From Orientallactaga sibirica (Eukaryota > Chordata > Mammalia > Rodentia > Dipodidae), in the NCBI GenBank assembly GCA_036365145.1, contig JAEOAD010002712.1:3925001-3989000 (forward strand): DNA of 64,000 nt, written 5' to 3'. The notes under the pieces were generated by a model. That model did no database searches, was not told the DNA's origin, and saw only the letters and a list, made by a program, of their open reading frames with translations. This document shows, piece after piece, positions 22,153 to 33,032 of the stretch (position 1 is the first letter of the stretch; every line of letters starts with the position of its first letter). Made by a program: the position numbers and the translations under genes.

Positions 22153-22494
22153 ATGTGTGTAGAGAGAGTATCTGTGTGGTGTGTACAGTGTGTGCTGTGT
22201 GTAATGTGTGGCGATGTCTGTGTGTGTGCAGATGCATGTGTCCATACATGTGCATGTGGAGGCCGGAGGAGAATGCTGTGTGTCCTTTCACCGCTCACGG
22301 CACGTTGCGTGATGGGGTCTCCCTCAACCCGGAGCGGTGCTTCTTCAGTCTCTCCTCGCCACCCCACACACTGAGGTTATTGATGAGTGTGTGCCACTTT
22401 TTGTGGGTTCTGGGGAGTTGAACTTGGTCTGCAGACCAAGAGGCCCTTATGATTAAATGGCAAGCACTCTCAACTGCTGAGCCATCTTGCCAGA
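22153..22494 (-). mobile_element. GT-led composite SINE
   Basis: It has an irregular GT stretch (22153-22255), 'ggccggaggagaatgc', a diverged middle with CpGs, and the tail 'gctgagccatcttgccag'. Confidence 0.65.
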
Positions 22495-23425
22495 AGGGGC
22501 AGCTCTTTTGTGAAAAGGATCCTGAATGTGAGTAAAGAGCCAGGGGCCAGAGGCAGAACCCCTCTCCACACCTGCTAAAACCTGTTTGTCTTGGGAAAAT
22601 CCTAGGAAAATAGCCTTTGGTTGCATAGCTTTGTGGTTCGTAGTTCCCACCCTCTCTCTTTTTCCCCTTGACTGAGGTTATGTTGCTGCTAACCCGAGAT
22701 CGTAGCTCCCTCTGGGCTAGATTCTTCTGGGAGAGTGTAGAAGAAATAAGAAAACACATGGAGCTTACTTGTCTCTGGTGAGCTCCAAGTTGTGCCAGTG
22801 CACTGAGTGGCAGTGGAGACCACCAAAGAAGAGGGGACAGGGCAGTGGTGGCTTTACCATCTGTGTGTGTGGAGGTGGCAGGACTCTCGAAGGGGAAAGA
22901 TTAATGCTGCTTGGGCCAGGGTCAAGAAGGAGCTGGGTGAAGTTGCTAATGCCTGCAGCTATGACTCCAGCCCCGTGGATTTTGCCCGTCTCCATGGAGT
23001 GGGTCGCACGAATGGCTCCTTGGGCTCAACGTGTTTCACTTACGCAGATGGCCTCCACTTGCGTCATTCTCCAGGCTGTTGGTAATCATCTGCTTTGGAG
23101 GCGGTTTGGGGAAATGTGTACATATTAGTGAAAGTGGTCAGTGGACAAAGGGCCTGGAAACAGCGTCTCAAGCTTGGAACCAGCATAGGGAAGCCGAAGC
23201 TTGTAGTGGATGGCTGCCCGGCGTGCCTGGTGGATTTTATGTGGGACCAAGATGCACAAAGTGTTCCCTCTCCCAAGGAAAGTGCATGTTGCAAAGGTGA
23301 GAGCTGCAAGATCTGGGGCATAGTTCAGGTGCCCAGGAGCAGGGAGCATGTTCTGCCCCTGTGCGGCCTCACACAGCAGTGCAATGCAGCGAGGCATGCT
23401 GGTGGCGGCAGCTTCCCCTCATCCT
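22495..23425. other. KCNH1 intron, nothing recognised
   Basis: About 0.9 kb of apparently unique sequence. Overlapping open frames around 22800-23400 have no splice-framed exon or known domain. Confidence 0.5.
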
Positions 23426-23427
23426 GT

Positions 23428-23735
23428 TGAGTTGTGTGTGTGTGTGACACACTCATTTGTACACATGTGTGCAAAGACCAGAGGACATCCTTTGGTGGTG
23501 TTCCTCAGGCACAACCCACTTTTTTGAAACAGAGTCTCTCATTGGTCTGGAATGTGCCATTTAGACTAGCCTGGCTGCCCAGTGAGCCCAGGGTTCGGCC
23601 TGTCTACTCCCTCAGCACTGGGACACACGTGTGTGTCAGCACGCCTCACCTGCTTCCGACCTGGGTCTTGGGGGTTAGACTTGGGTCCTCAAGCACATTG
23701 CCAGCTCAGTTGTCTCCTGAGCCCCATCTCGGGCT
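23428..23735 (-). mobile_element. GT-led composite SINE
   Basis: (GT)6 is followed by 'cagaggacatcc', 'cagagtctctcattg' and 'ccagctcagttgtctcctg'. It is well diverged. Confidence 0.6.
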
Positions 23736-24124
23736 TTTAACTTCCCCAAATGTTTGTGCTGTGTGAAGAAAACTCCTGCAACTTGGAGAAGGTGATTTGT
23801 CACCTGGGCATGACCTTGTCACCACATGTGGCCACCTTGTGCCAGTCATGCCACCTCCCTGGACTTGCTTTGCATGCCCCCCACCCTGCTCCCCCCGCCA
23901 TGCGCCCAGAGCAGGCGCTATCCTAGGAAGAGGCAGGCTGTCCTTTGGCCTGGTGCCTACGCACCTGAGGCGGCGAGGCTGCCTGTGAGCTTCTGGCTTC
24001 TCAGCCTGTGCTATCTCATGCAGGTTTATGTCGCCTCCCAGAGATCTGTGACTGGGGCCCCCAAGCAGTGTGCTTCAATCTTTGGGCCGCTTATCACCTC
24101 CTCTCATATAGTCGCTCCTTCCTG
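23736..24124. other. KCNH1 intron, nothing recognised
   Basis: C-rich patch at 23876-23905; no gene or repeat was identified. Confidence 0.45.
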
Positions 24125-24130
24125 GAAACC

Positions 24131-24341
24131 TGCTGAGGCAGGATGATCATGAGTTTGAGGCCAGTCTGGGCAACCAAGTTAATTCCAGGTCAGCCTGGTA
24201 TATGCAGCAAGACCTTGTCTAGAAAGAAAACTGTAGCCTGACATGGTAGCAGAGGCCTGTAATCCTAGCTGCGCAGGAGGCTAAGGTGGAAAGATCATGA
24301 GTTCGAGGCCAGTCTGGGTTACATAGTGACATCCTGTCTCA
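24131..24341 (+). mobile_element. Two B1-like units in tandem, sense
   Basis: Unit 1 (24131-24221) lacks its head. Unit 2 (24233-24341) begins 'tgacatggtagcagaggcc'. Both contain 'gagtt(t/c)gaggccagtctggg', and each ends in a '(a/c)c(c/a)t(t/c)(g/c)tct' run. About 11 A-rich bases separate them. Confidence 0.75.
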
Positions 24342-25029
24342 GCCCTCCCTTCCAACAGGCTCCCTGACCCCCAGCCATTGCTTTGCACTCCCTTGCCCAC
24401 CCCAAGTCTGCTTATTCATCTAGACCTCAGCACCTCATCTCTTGTCTGAACCGCTACTTAAGCAAGACGTGTCCCCTCCACAGTCCTCCTGTGAACACAG
24501 GTCAGGAAGAAAACCGATAGGTGCACGGATAAATCAAAGGAAGAGTCCAGACAGCCTGGCCAGCAGGGGGGAGGCAGTGGCATTGTTACCATCTCTGAAA
24601 TCCGATTTAAGCAATAGCTGTTGCCCAAAGTGGCAATTATCAAGAGGCAAACACGCCCATCCGCTGCTCTTCCCAAACATGAAAGATGGAGGTGGCTGTG
24701 TGTCTGGTTTGCTTTTCTTTTTTGTCATGGTAATTGGGTGGCAGGAACACTCCACATGAGCCTGAAGGTAGAACTGCCAAGGGGAAGAGGGTGAGTTGTG
24801 ATGACGCAGCTGCACAAGTTAGATTCTGTCCCCGTGCTGTCACACACAGCATTGTGTGAATGTCATTGGTATTTCTCCAAGAGTTACTGCAGACTGCTAA
24901 GATGAGTGGGTTTGCATCCTGGGGTCACCTGCTCTCTTCCACTGTCCACATCCAAGGGACCCACAGGAGAAGGAATTCCCAGGCCAGGGCCCACACTGAT
25001 CATGGCTGAAATAACCAGCGTCCCTCAGT
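24342..25029. other. KCNH1 intron, nothing recognised
   Basis: Unique-looking sequence. The longest open frame (24442-24759) has no recognisable domain. Confidence 0.5.
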
Positions 25030-25495
25030 AATGGTGTCTAAAAACTGCTATTACTGAATAAGTTATGGTATGATTATATGATGGGATATTATCCAGGAAG
25101 TGAAGAAGCAGGCCACCATGTCTTGGAAAGACACGGAGAAAACTTAGGTGTGTGCTTACTGCTAAAAGAAAATCAGAATGTAGAATTCTAATATTAGAAT
25201 ATTCTGGAAAAGGCAAAGCTATGGTGAGAAGAGGGAGAGATAAGTGCTTGTCAGGAATTTGGAAGGGAGGGAAGAGAAGCCCATGGCTGTACAGTGCAGA
25301 GAGACTACTCTGTGACATTGAGATGGTCCCATGCCAACACTTGTTTAACCCATAGGCTGTGTAAGGTGAAGAGCTGTGAATTTTCACTAGTAGAAGCACG
25401 AGTGTTGGGCTGTCAGTTCTGATGTGCAGGACCAGTGCAAGATCTCACTGGCAGGAACGCTGCGCTGCTCAGGGGAAGTGCTCCATCGGTCTTAT
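25030..25495 (+). mobile_element. Old LINE-1 3' UTR, sense
   Basis: 'gaataagttatggtatgatt', 'gatgggatattatccagg', 'attctggaaaaggcaaagct' and 'gagactactctgtgacatt' are consecutive landmarks of ancient mammalian L1 3' UTRs. Confidence 0.8.
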
Positions 25496-25780
25496 ATCAG
25501 TTACCCTTTCATTTCTGGGACAAAGTACCTGGCTAGAAGCAATTTAGAGAAGCAGAGGGTTTGTTCCCACTTGTAGTTTCAAGAGGGAGGAAGGAGAAAC
25601 AGAGAGCACCAAAGGAGGGTGGACTGCAAAAGCGCAAGGCTCACCCCTAGTGACACACTTCCTCCAGCAAGGCTCTACCTCCTAACAGGTTCCCCAGCCT
25701 TCCCAAGCAGCACCACCAACTGCGGACTAAGTGTTCAAACACATGAGTCTATCTGTGAGCGGCATTTTTAATTAAAACCA
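25496..25780. mobile_element. Lx-like rodent LINE-1 3' end
   Basis: 'ctgggacaaagtacctggc' and 'gcagagggtttgttccca' recur in related form at 53530-53870 and 57013-57355. The family is inferred from memory of rodent L1 3' ends. Confidence 0.6.
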
Positions 25781-25792
25781 CCACAACTCTTT

Positions 25793-25821
25793 CTTTCTTT
25801 AACTTATTTTTGAGAGAGAGA

Positions 25822-25855
<34 letters not shown>

Positions 25856-26038
25856 GGAGAAAGAGAGAGAGAGAGAGAGGGAGAGAATGGGCACGCCAGG
25901 GCTTCTAGCCACTGCAAGTGAACTCCAGATGCATGTACCACCATGTGCATCTGGCTTAAGTGGGAACTGGGAAATTGAATCTGGGTCTTTAGGTTTTTCA
26001 GGCAAGTGCCTTAACCACTAAGCAATCTCTCCAGCCCC
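25793..26038 (-). mobile_element. Dip-type SINE
   Basis: A long GA tract (25811-25888) is followed by the standard core and head. The flanks 'accaccacaactct' and 'gccaccacaattct' form the target duplication. Confidence 0.92.
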
Positions 26039-26790
26039 AAGCCACCACAATTCTATAAACTAAGATGCTCTAAAAATGAAGTCTACTAATTTTTTTTAAA
26101 AAAAGACTCATATTATTATGAGACAGGGTTTGCCTATATTTCTGGAACTCAGAGAAACACCCTTAGCCTTCTCATGACTTCCAGCTGCATTTCCTGGACA
26201 GCACCGAGTCACAGTTGTCTACTTAACAAGAAGCCATAGGTGAGGGCTGGCTGCCCGCCACTGACAGAATGAGCAGCATACATGTGTTCCGTGTGTGTTC
26301 AGTGTCCAGCATGAGAAGCAAAAGCTGGGGAGCTGGGAGAGGAGCCCAAGGAGGCCAAATGGTGCGGCTGTTCCCCGAGGGGAGACAAACAGGGTGGCCA
26401 CCAGACCTTGGAGTTACTGTTGGTCTCCACTCTTGCCAGTGTCCGGTGCATGCACATGCGGGGGACCTTCGTGGAGCCACCCAGGCTGCCCTCCCAAAGC
26501 TCTCACCTCTCAGCTGTGAGTGTCCCACTAAGTCCATGGGGCCGGCCAGATATTAGTGATACCCCCACAACTCCCTTACTGTCAGTTCCATTGGTCCACG
26601 TAGTCAGCAGTCTCATTCCTGACTTGTCCTCAAGTTGGGGGACCATGAAGGGGACATGTTTGTTTTTGACCTCATTCAAGCTGAGGCTCCAAAGGAAAAG
26701 TGGTTGTGGGTGCTGTGCCTGGCACAGGGTCTGGGGCATGATCAGACCCAGGAAGTGTGCGGGAATGGAGTGGCTGGTGTGAGCATTTTA
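26039..26790. other. KCNH1 intron, nothing recognised
   Basis: About 0.75 kb, GC-rich in 26220-26560. No coding exon or repeat family was assigned. Confidence 0.5.
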
Positions 26791-27560
26791 TCATGATTAT
26801 AATCACTACTGCTGTACTGGGTTACATATGGCCATTTCCATGCAAGTATATGCATGAACTTCAGGCATATTACCTCCTATACCCCCATCACCCTACTTCT
26901 CTTGTCCTTCCCCCCACATCAACCTCTGTTGTCCCCTAGACTGTTACATCATCTGTACATAATGTGATTTTATGTATCTATATAAAGTTTAGGACCCACA
27001 AGTGAGAGGAAAAATGTGTCATCTTTCTGAAATTAGCTTAATTCACTTATTATGATTCTGTCTGGTTGCTTCCATTTTCCTGTAAACAACATAACTTCAT
27101 TCTTCTTTGTAACTAACAAAGCCACGTTTTCTTCATCCATTCCTTTCTATTGGTCTCCTAGGCTGGCTCTGTAGCCTGCCCGCTGTGGATAGCACTGTGG
27201 TCAGCACTGGTGTCCCTGTGGGATGACAACTTGGAACCTTTGGGTAGTAAATGCCCAGGGGAGGGAGGAATGGTTGGGCATATGTAGATCTTTTTTTTTT
27301 AAGAACCTCCATGTCTCCATACGGACCAGCTTACACTTCCACGAGCAGTGTGTAAGGCTCCCTTTGGCCACATCCTCGCCAGCATCCCCTGTTGTTTTCT
27401 GGATAGCCACGGTTCTGACTGGGGTGAGAGACAGTCAGTTTCTATGGATTCTTAGCTGCACTTCTTGGTGCTGGTGAAGTTGAATACTCTTTCATAAGTT
27501 TATTGGACTTCATCTTCTGAAAACTGTCAGCTCATTTCACTAGTTCATTTATCAATTGAG
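26791..27560 (-). mobile_element. Old LINE-1 3' region, antisense
   Basis: It shares order with 7260-8540: 'ggttgcttccattttcctg', 'ctaggctggctctgtag' and 'acttccacgagcagtgtg'. It is much more diverged than the 5.7-12 kb element. Confidence 0.7.
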
Positions 27561-27567
27561 GTAAACT

Positions 27568-27724
27568 TTTTTTTTTTGTTTTTGAGGAAGGGTTTCCCTC
27601 TAACCCAGGCTGACCTGAAACTCACTCTGTAGCCCAGGCGAAGCTTGAACTCATGGAAATCCTCTTACCTCAGTCTCCTCAGTGCTATGTGCTGGGATTA
27701 AAGACGTGAGCTATGATGCCAAGC
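27568..27724 (-). mobile_element. B1-like SINE, diverged
   Basis: 'tttttgaggaagggtttcc' to 'gctatgatgccaagc', with a small internal insertion 'gtgctatgtgctggg'. Confidence 0.8.
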
Positions 27725-28440
27725 AGGGTGCACATTTTTAACAGCAGGAACTTGATCCTACTTCTGCATGGACCCCTCGTCCTCTGCTTCCCTCCCTGTA
27801 AGGGGTCAGCGTCTATGCTGACCTCTCGTCTACCCACGGCCTGTGCTCCTTATGTCATTTCTCCTCTTTTCCACATCACCAAGGGAGGCAGCCCACAGTT
27901 GCAGGAGTCTCTCCACACCAGCTACTGGCCCAGGAGAAAATTCCTGGGAAGAGTTTTCTACCTGGGTTGTCCCTGCGTCTTCCTTGCTCTTTCTTGCACA
28001 CTTCCAGCCATATTGTCATCCTTCCCACTATAATGGAACTGTGACTGCTCCCACGCGGCCACCATTGCCAAACCCACTGGTCAAGTCTCAGTTCTCATCG
28101 GACTCTGCTGCTCAAGCAAGGTTAGACACAGGAACCTCTTAGCACACACGGCCTTGAGTGTGTCATAGTCTGGCTCTTGGCTGCTTTGTCTGTGTCAGGC
28201 ACACTGGCCTCCAGCTGGCCTCAGGGTGCTTTCTCCCCTTTCTGTTTGCAGTCTGCATCCCCTGCACAGCCACCTGCTCTGCTTCTCACACTGCTGAGGT
28301 GGCTGCTAAGTGGCATCAGATTAGAGCGTCCCTCCTTGGCCACCAGAGTCTCTGTCCCTCCCCTCTCTTTTAGCCCTCGCCTCATAATTCCTCATAGTCA
28401 CCTGCCATCTTTGTGTCATTGCTAATCTCCCTTTGTTACA
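27725..28440. other. KCNH1 intron, nothing recognised
   Basis: C/T-rich unique sequence. Several open frames reflect its pyrimidine bias. Confidence 0.5.
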
Positions 28441-28620
28441 AATCATGAAAACTTAAAAAAAACTGAAGTATAAAATGCATACAATTAAGATTGTTGGTAG
28501 AATACATTAATCTTAGGTACACAGTTTAATTAATTTTTACAAATGTGTATTAACACACAACACAAGGGAAGTACACATTATTCTGACTTCTGTTGCCATA
28601 GATTAGCCCATTTTCTCTTT
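28441..28620. mobile_element. Possible ancient L1 3' end relic
   Basis: 'actgaagtataaaatgcat' and 'ggtacacagtttaattaa' resemble the AT-rich L1 3' ends that carry 'aattcacat' and 'tacaattcagt' words. Weak match. Confidence 0.4.
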
Positions 28621-28621
28621 T

Positions 28622-28900
28622 GGGCTGGAGAGATGGCTTAGGGGTTAAGGCGCCTGCCTCCTAAGCCTAAGAACGCCGGTTCCAATGTCCAGCGGTTCCA
28701 ATCTCCAGGACCCACGTTTAGCCAGATGCAAAGTGACGCAAGGGCGCAATGCCACACTTGACCACAAAGGGGCACACGCATCTGGATTTTGTTCACGGCA
28801 GCTGAGAGGCTGCTGGCATGCCCATCTCTATCTGTCTTCCTCTCCCTCTCTCTCTGTCTCTCCCCCAAAAAAAAACAAAAACAAAAAAAAAAAAACTTTT
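28622..28900 (+). mobile_element. Long Dip variant with doubled B box, sense
   Basis: Head at 28622. 'ggttccaatgtcc' (28678-28690) and 'ggttccaatctcc' (28694-28706) are 16 bp apart. A CT tract follows, then an A-rich tail of about 30 bases. Confidence 0.92.
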
Positions 28901-28901
28901 G

Positions 28902-29030
28902 CTTTGTTTTTTTGAGGTAGGGTCTTGCTCTAGCCCAGGCTGACCTGGAATTCACTATGTAGCCTCAGAGGGCCCTAAACTCATAGTGATCCTCCTACCT
29001 CTGCCTTTCGAGTGCCACCATACCCAGCTA
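28902..29030 (-). mobile_element. B1-like SINE
   Basis: It faces the SINE at 28622 tail to tail. It runs from 'tttttttgaggtagggtct' to 'caccatacccagct' and lacks the 'gctgggattaaagg' part. Confidence 0.85.
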
Positions 29031-29471
29031 AAAAAAACATCTTGAGGACCACCATATACTTCTACCATATACCATGGTCATAATACCCTCCCACAACTCT
29101 CCTTTTTCCTCTTCCCAAATCCCCCCCATCCCTTGAATCCCTTCTTTTTGAGTCATCTGTCTTCTAATTTGATGCCGTAACTTTTTCCTTCTATTTTGCA
29201 GGTCTTGCATAGGTAGCATCAATAATTGTGAGGTCATGAATATCATGGCCTAGAAGACAGTAATATTGTAAGCTCCCCTCCCCTCCCTTTGGTTTTTACA
29301 TTCTTTCTGCCACCTCTTCTGCAGAGATCCCTGAGCCTTGGGCGGTGTAAAAGAGATGTCTCACTTCGTGCTGAACACACTGCTGTCACTTCTCAGCACT
29401 TTGGTGGGGTTTGGGTCTCCCCTGTGGTCACCTCTGAAAAGAGAAGTTTCTTTATCAAAAGTAAGAGGAGG

Positions 29472-29668
29472 GGCTGGAAGATGGCTCAGCAGTTAAGGTG
29501 CTTGCTTGCAAAGCCTGGTGGCCTGGGTTTGATTCCCCAGAACCCACATAAAGCCAGATATACAAAGTGGTGCATGTTTCTTGAGTTTGTTTGTAGTGGC
29601 AAGAGGTCCTGGCATGCCCATTTTCTCTCCCTCTCTCTTTTTGCAAATAAATAAAAATATTTTTTAAA
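29472..29668 (+). mobile_element. Dip-type SINE, sense
   Basis: Head 'ggggctggaagatggctc'; tail 'caaataaataaaaata'. The flanks 'aaagtaagagg' and 'aaagtgagagt' look like its target duplication. Confidence 0.9.
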
Positions 29669-29814
29669 AGTGAGAGTAGCATTAAAATATGGGCATAAAC
29701 ATAGGTATTTAGAGGGCGGTTTGGTAGGGATAATGTATCCATTGAGCAAGACAACAGTAGTAGTTTCCTAGCTTCCTCCCTAGGGCTTATGATTTCCCTG
29801 GACATAGGCTTATT

Positions 29815-29935
29815 ATTATTATTATTTTTATTATTTTGAGGTAGGGTCTCACTCTAGCCCAGGCTGACCTGGAATTCACTATGTGGTTTTAGGCTGGCCT
29901 TGAACTCATAGCAATCCGACTCCCAGACACAGGCT
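29815..29935 (-). mobile_element. B1-like SINE, truncated
   Basis: An (ATT)n tail is followed by 'gaggtagggtctcactc'. The head is lost after 'catagcaatcc'. Confidence 0.85.
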
Positions 29936-29937
29936 TT

Positions 29938-30135
29938 GAAAATATTTTTATTTATTTATGAAAGAGAGAAAGAAAAAAAGAGAGAATGGACATGCCAGGG
30001 TCCCTGGCCACTGCAAATGAACTCCCGATATATTCACCACTATGTGCAGCTGGCTTGCGAGGGTTCTGGGAATTGAACGTGGGCCCTTAGACTTTGCAGG
30101 CAAGTGTTTTAACCACAAAGCCATCTCTCCAGCCC
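29938..30135 (-). mobile_element. Dip-type SINE
   Basis: Inserted right next to the truncated B1. The head ends at 'ccatctctccagccc'. 'aggcttttgatt' resumes the L1 afterwards. Confidence 0.88.
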
Positions 30136-30379
30136 AGCCATAGGCTTTTGATTAGTTTTCCAATCAAGCCTGGTATTAGTTTAATTTCTTCTCAATTTGG
30201 AGATAATGCAATGGTTCAGTGTTGAGTCTGTTTTCTTTCAGTTGGGATACAATGTCTGAGCTTCAGTTATATTGAGTGTATAAATACTTTGGTGTGTCTT
30301 ACTGAGGTGCAGTGTTAATTGTATCAGCTATCTTATGCTGCGTAACAACGGTGTTGTGACACTCTTTATTCTGGTGACA

Positions 30380-30920
30380 TTTGGTTGTGGCTCCGCTGGT
30401 GGCTCTCTAGAGGGACCAGACTGAGAATGCATCCACATTACGAAGGGGACGGATGAGACTGGCTTACTCAGCACGAGCTGGGCAGTCCAACAGTGGCTGT
30501 CTGCAGGCTGGAGAAGCTGAGAACCCTGTGCCTGCGCCGTCCACAAAGCTGGAGGCCTCGGCAGTCCTCATCTGGTGCTGAAGGCCTGGGGGATTCCCGG
30601 ACAGCTGCTGGTCTTCAGTCCATGGAGGACGGCAGGAGAAGCTGGGTTCTGCTGTCAGCCAAGGATGGCGGCCACAGGGAAGATGGGCTCACCAGCAAGG
30701 AGTGGAGGCAGGCAGGGAAACGCATTGCTTTCCCCTCAGACTTCTTTGTACTGGCTGCAGTTGGAAGGGCTGCCCGCTGTTGGGCAAGAGTCTTCCCCAC
30801 TCAGTCAGTCCTTCCTGGATGCGCCCTCACAGACTGCCCAGGGGGTCTCTTAGTTGATTCCAGATCTAATCAAGTTAACTGTCACAGCTGGCAGGCTCAT
30901 CTGTTGCCTCTCTAGGCTCC
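30380..30920. mobile_element. Lx-like rodent LINE-1 3' end
   Basis: 'ctctagagggaccagactga', 'gctggagaagctgagaac', 'ggattcccggacagctgctg' and 'aatcaagttaactgtc' recall a widespread rodent L1 3' UTR. Open frames across it are not genes. Confidence 0.65.
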
Positions 30921-30954
30921 CTATAATTGGAACGATCGTACTGGTCCTTTTGTG

Positions 30955-31155
30955 GCTTATTTGACCTAAAAAAATGTCTTCAAGGTGTGTCCATATTGTA
31001 ACCTATTAGAATTCCCTTCTTTTTAAGGATGAGAATATTCTATTGTACATATATTTTATCATATATCACACTTTGTTTATGCATTCTCCTATTTAGCTCT
31101 TGTAAGATTCTCTGGTCAATGATGGACAAATATTCCACTCTTCAACTTGCTGTGT
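30955..31155 (-). mobile_element. Old LINE-1 fragment, antisense
   Basis: 'tgagaatattctattgtac' and 'atatcacactttgtttatgc' are standard antisense L1 3'-region words. Confidence 0.65.
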
Positions 31156-31159
31156 TCAC

Positions 31160-31345
31160 TTCTTTTTTAAAAAAAAAGAGGGGGGGGGAGGGAGAGCTAA
31201 TGGGTGCTCCAGGGCCTTCAGCCACTGAAAACAATCTCTAGATGCATGTGCCATCTTCTGCATCTGGCTTGTGTGGGTCCTGGGGAATGGAACCTGGGTC
31301 CTTTGGCTTTGCAGGCAAGTGCCTTCACCGCTAAAGCCATCTCTC
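31160..31345 (-). mobile_element. Dip-type SINE
   Basis: It has an A/G-rich stretch (31170-31192) where GA repeats normally sit. The head is partly lost at 'gccatctctcatt'. Confidence 0.85.
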
Positions 31346-31511
31346 ATTATTTATGGCATAACCTAGAGGTGTGGAGTCTGGATCACAAGCAAAGCTCAGA
31401 GAAGATGTGGAGGAGGGGGTGGGAAGGAAAGGATCACAGAAAAGCAGAAGAGGCTGGACACTGGCACTGCATGTGGGGCTGGGCAGGAGGAATTGTCTTT
31501 GGTTAATTCTT

Positions 31512-31646
31512 TATTTTATTTTTAGGTAGGGTTTCACTCTAGCTCAGGCTGACCTGGAATTCACTATGTAGTCTCAGGGTGGCCTTGAACTCACAGCAAT
31601 CCTCCTACCTCTGCTTCCTGAGTGCATGTGCCACCATGCCCGGCTC
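31512..31646 (-). mobile_element. B1-like SINE
   Basis: 'tttttaggtagggtttcac' to 'caccatgcccggct'. A 'ggtt(a/t)attctttt'-like sequence lies on both sides, and it shares its site with the next SINE. Confidence 0.88.
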
Positions 31647-31658
31647 TGGTTTATTCTT

Positions 31659-31692
31659 TTTTTTTAAACTTTTTATTTTATCTTTTTTTTTG

Positions 31693-31752
<60 letters not shown>

Positions 31753-31965
31753 AAGACAGAGATGGGGGCGCGAGCAGTGTCTCAGCTGCTGAGAACGAAA
31801 TCCAGATGTGTGCGCCCCCTTGTGGCCAAGTGCAGCATTGTGCCCTTGCGTCACTTTGCATCTGGCTAAACGTGGGACGTGGAGATTGGAACAGCTGGAG
31901 ATTGGAACCAGTGTTCTGAGGGTTAGGAGGCAGGCGCCTTAACCTCTAAGCCATCTCTCCAGCCC
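31659..31965 (-). mobile_element. Long Dip variant with doubled B box
   Basis: Perfect target duplication 'tggtttattctt' at 31647-31658 and 31966-31977. GA tract 31693-31748. Paired 'attggaac' words near 31884 and 31900 show the doubled B box. Confidence 0.93.
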
Positions 31966-31977
31966 TGGTTTATTCTT

Positions 31978-32331
31978 TGTAAAGAAGAATGAGTGTCAGT
32001 GAACCAGTCACTGTTCATGAATCTCTTAACTCAAGAGACGCTCACGTCAGAGCAGGCTGGTGGGACCTGGCCTGTTCATAGCAAAAGAACCCGTTTAAGA
32101 GCAGATCATGACCAGACAGTCAGGAACCTGTGATTTCCTCTGTGTTTAACTCATGCCCGGTAATTTACAGGCAAGAGTGTTGCCTCTGAGCGGAGAGAAC
32201 TGAGCATCCACAGCGTGTTTCTGAGCAGAGCCAGCACTGGGAAATTTGAGACCCACTAGACAGTTTTTAGAGAAAGTTTTTTCATTTAATTTTCATGTTA
32301 CCTGTTAAAATGGAGAAAACCCAGAGGTAGA
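31978..32331. other. KCNH1 intron, nothing recognised
   Basis: Short unique stretch between SINEs; no coding signal. Confidence 0.45.
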
Positions 32332-32345
32332 AATAGAGAAACATT

Positions 32346-32542
32346 GGGCTGGAGAGATGGCTTAGCAGTTAAAGTGCTTGCCTGCAAAGCCTAAGGACCC
32401 AGTACCTACATAAGCCAGATGCACAGGGGGGCACATGCATCTGGAGTTCATTTGCAGTGGCTAGAGGCATTGGCACATTCATTCTCTCTTTCTCTAATAA
32501 ATAAAGTAAAACTTAATAAATAAATAAAAATAAAATCTAAAA
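32346..32542 (+). mobile_element. Dip-type SINE, sense
   Basis: Flanked by 'aatagagaaacatt' (32332-32345) and 'aatagagaaatatt' (32543-32556). The tail is a run of 'aaataaat' units. Confidence 0.93.
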
Positions 32543-32691
32543 AATAGAGAAATATTGTATATGATTTTATCTTATTGTTGACAGTCTTTTTTGGATATAT
32601 ATACAGGTGTTCTACTTTTTATTAAAATGGAATTACACCATGTCTAGTGAGTTATAGCCATTTTATTATTTAATCAAGACATTTTACTGAA

Positions 32692-32806
32692 TGTGGTGCA
32701 CATTCCTGTAGTCCCAGGATACAGGAGGCTGACGATTACCACATGCTCCAGGCCAGCCTAGGCTACAGAATGAGATCCTGTCTCAAAAACAAAAAAATAA
32801 ACAACA
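32692..32806 (+). mobile_element. B1-like SINE, old, sense
   Basis: 'gtggtgcacattcctgtag', 'ccaggccagcctaggcta' and 'gagatcctgtctcaaaaac'. More diverged than neighbours. Confidence 0.75.
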
Positions 32807-32820
32807 AAAAACTCCAAACT

Positions 32821-33018
32821 GGGCTGGAGGGATGGCTTAGTGGTTAAGGCATTTGCCTACAAAACCAAAGGATCCCAGTTCCATTCCCCAGAACCCACGT
32901 TTACCAGATGCACAGGGAGTGCATGCGTCTGGAGTTCATTTGCAGTGGCCGGAGGCCCTGGCACGTCCATTCTCCCCCTCTCTTTCTCTGTCAAATAAAT
33001 AAAGAAATAAAAATATTA
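32821..33018 (+). mobile_element. Dip-type SINE, sense, perfect target duplication
   Basis: 'aaaaactccaaact' occurs at 32807-32820 and 33019-33032. The A-tail of the previous B1 served as target. Confidence 0.95.
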
Positions 33019-33032
33019 AAAAACTCCAAACT

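Larger units (their letters stand above)
29031..30300 (-). mobile_element. LINE-1 3' UTR, antisense, split by three SINEs
   Basis: It matches 5790-6420 in order ('gatgccgtaactttttcc', 'gagtagcattaaaatatg', 'aggcttttgattag'). SINEs sit at 29472, 29815 and 29938. Confidence 0.78.

Noticed and set aside
30493..30915. 140-codon sense open frame as a novel gene
   Set aside because: Lies fully in an Lx-like L1 3' end that recurs in rodents.
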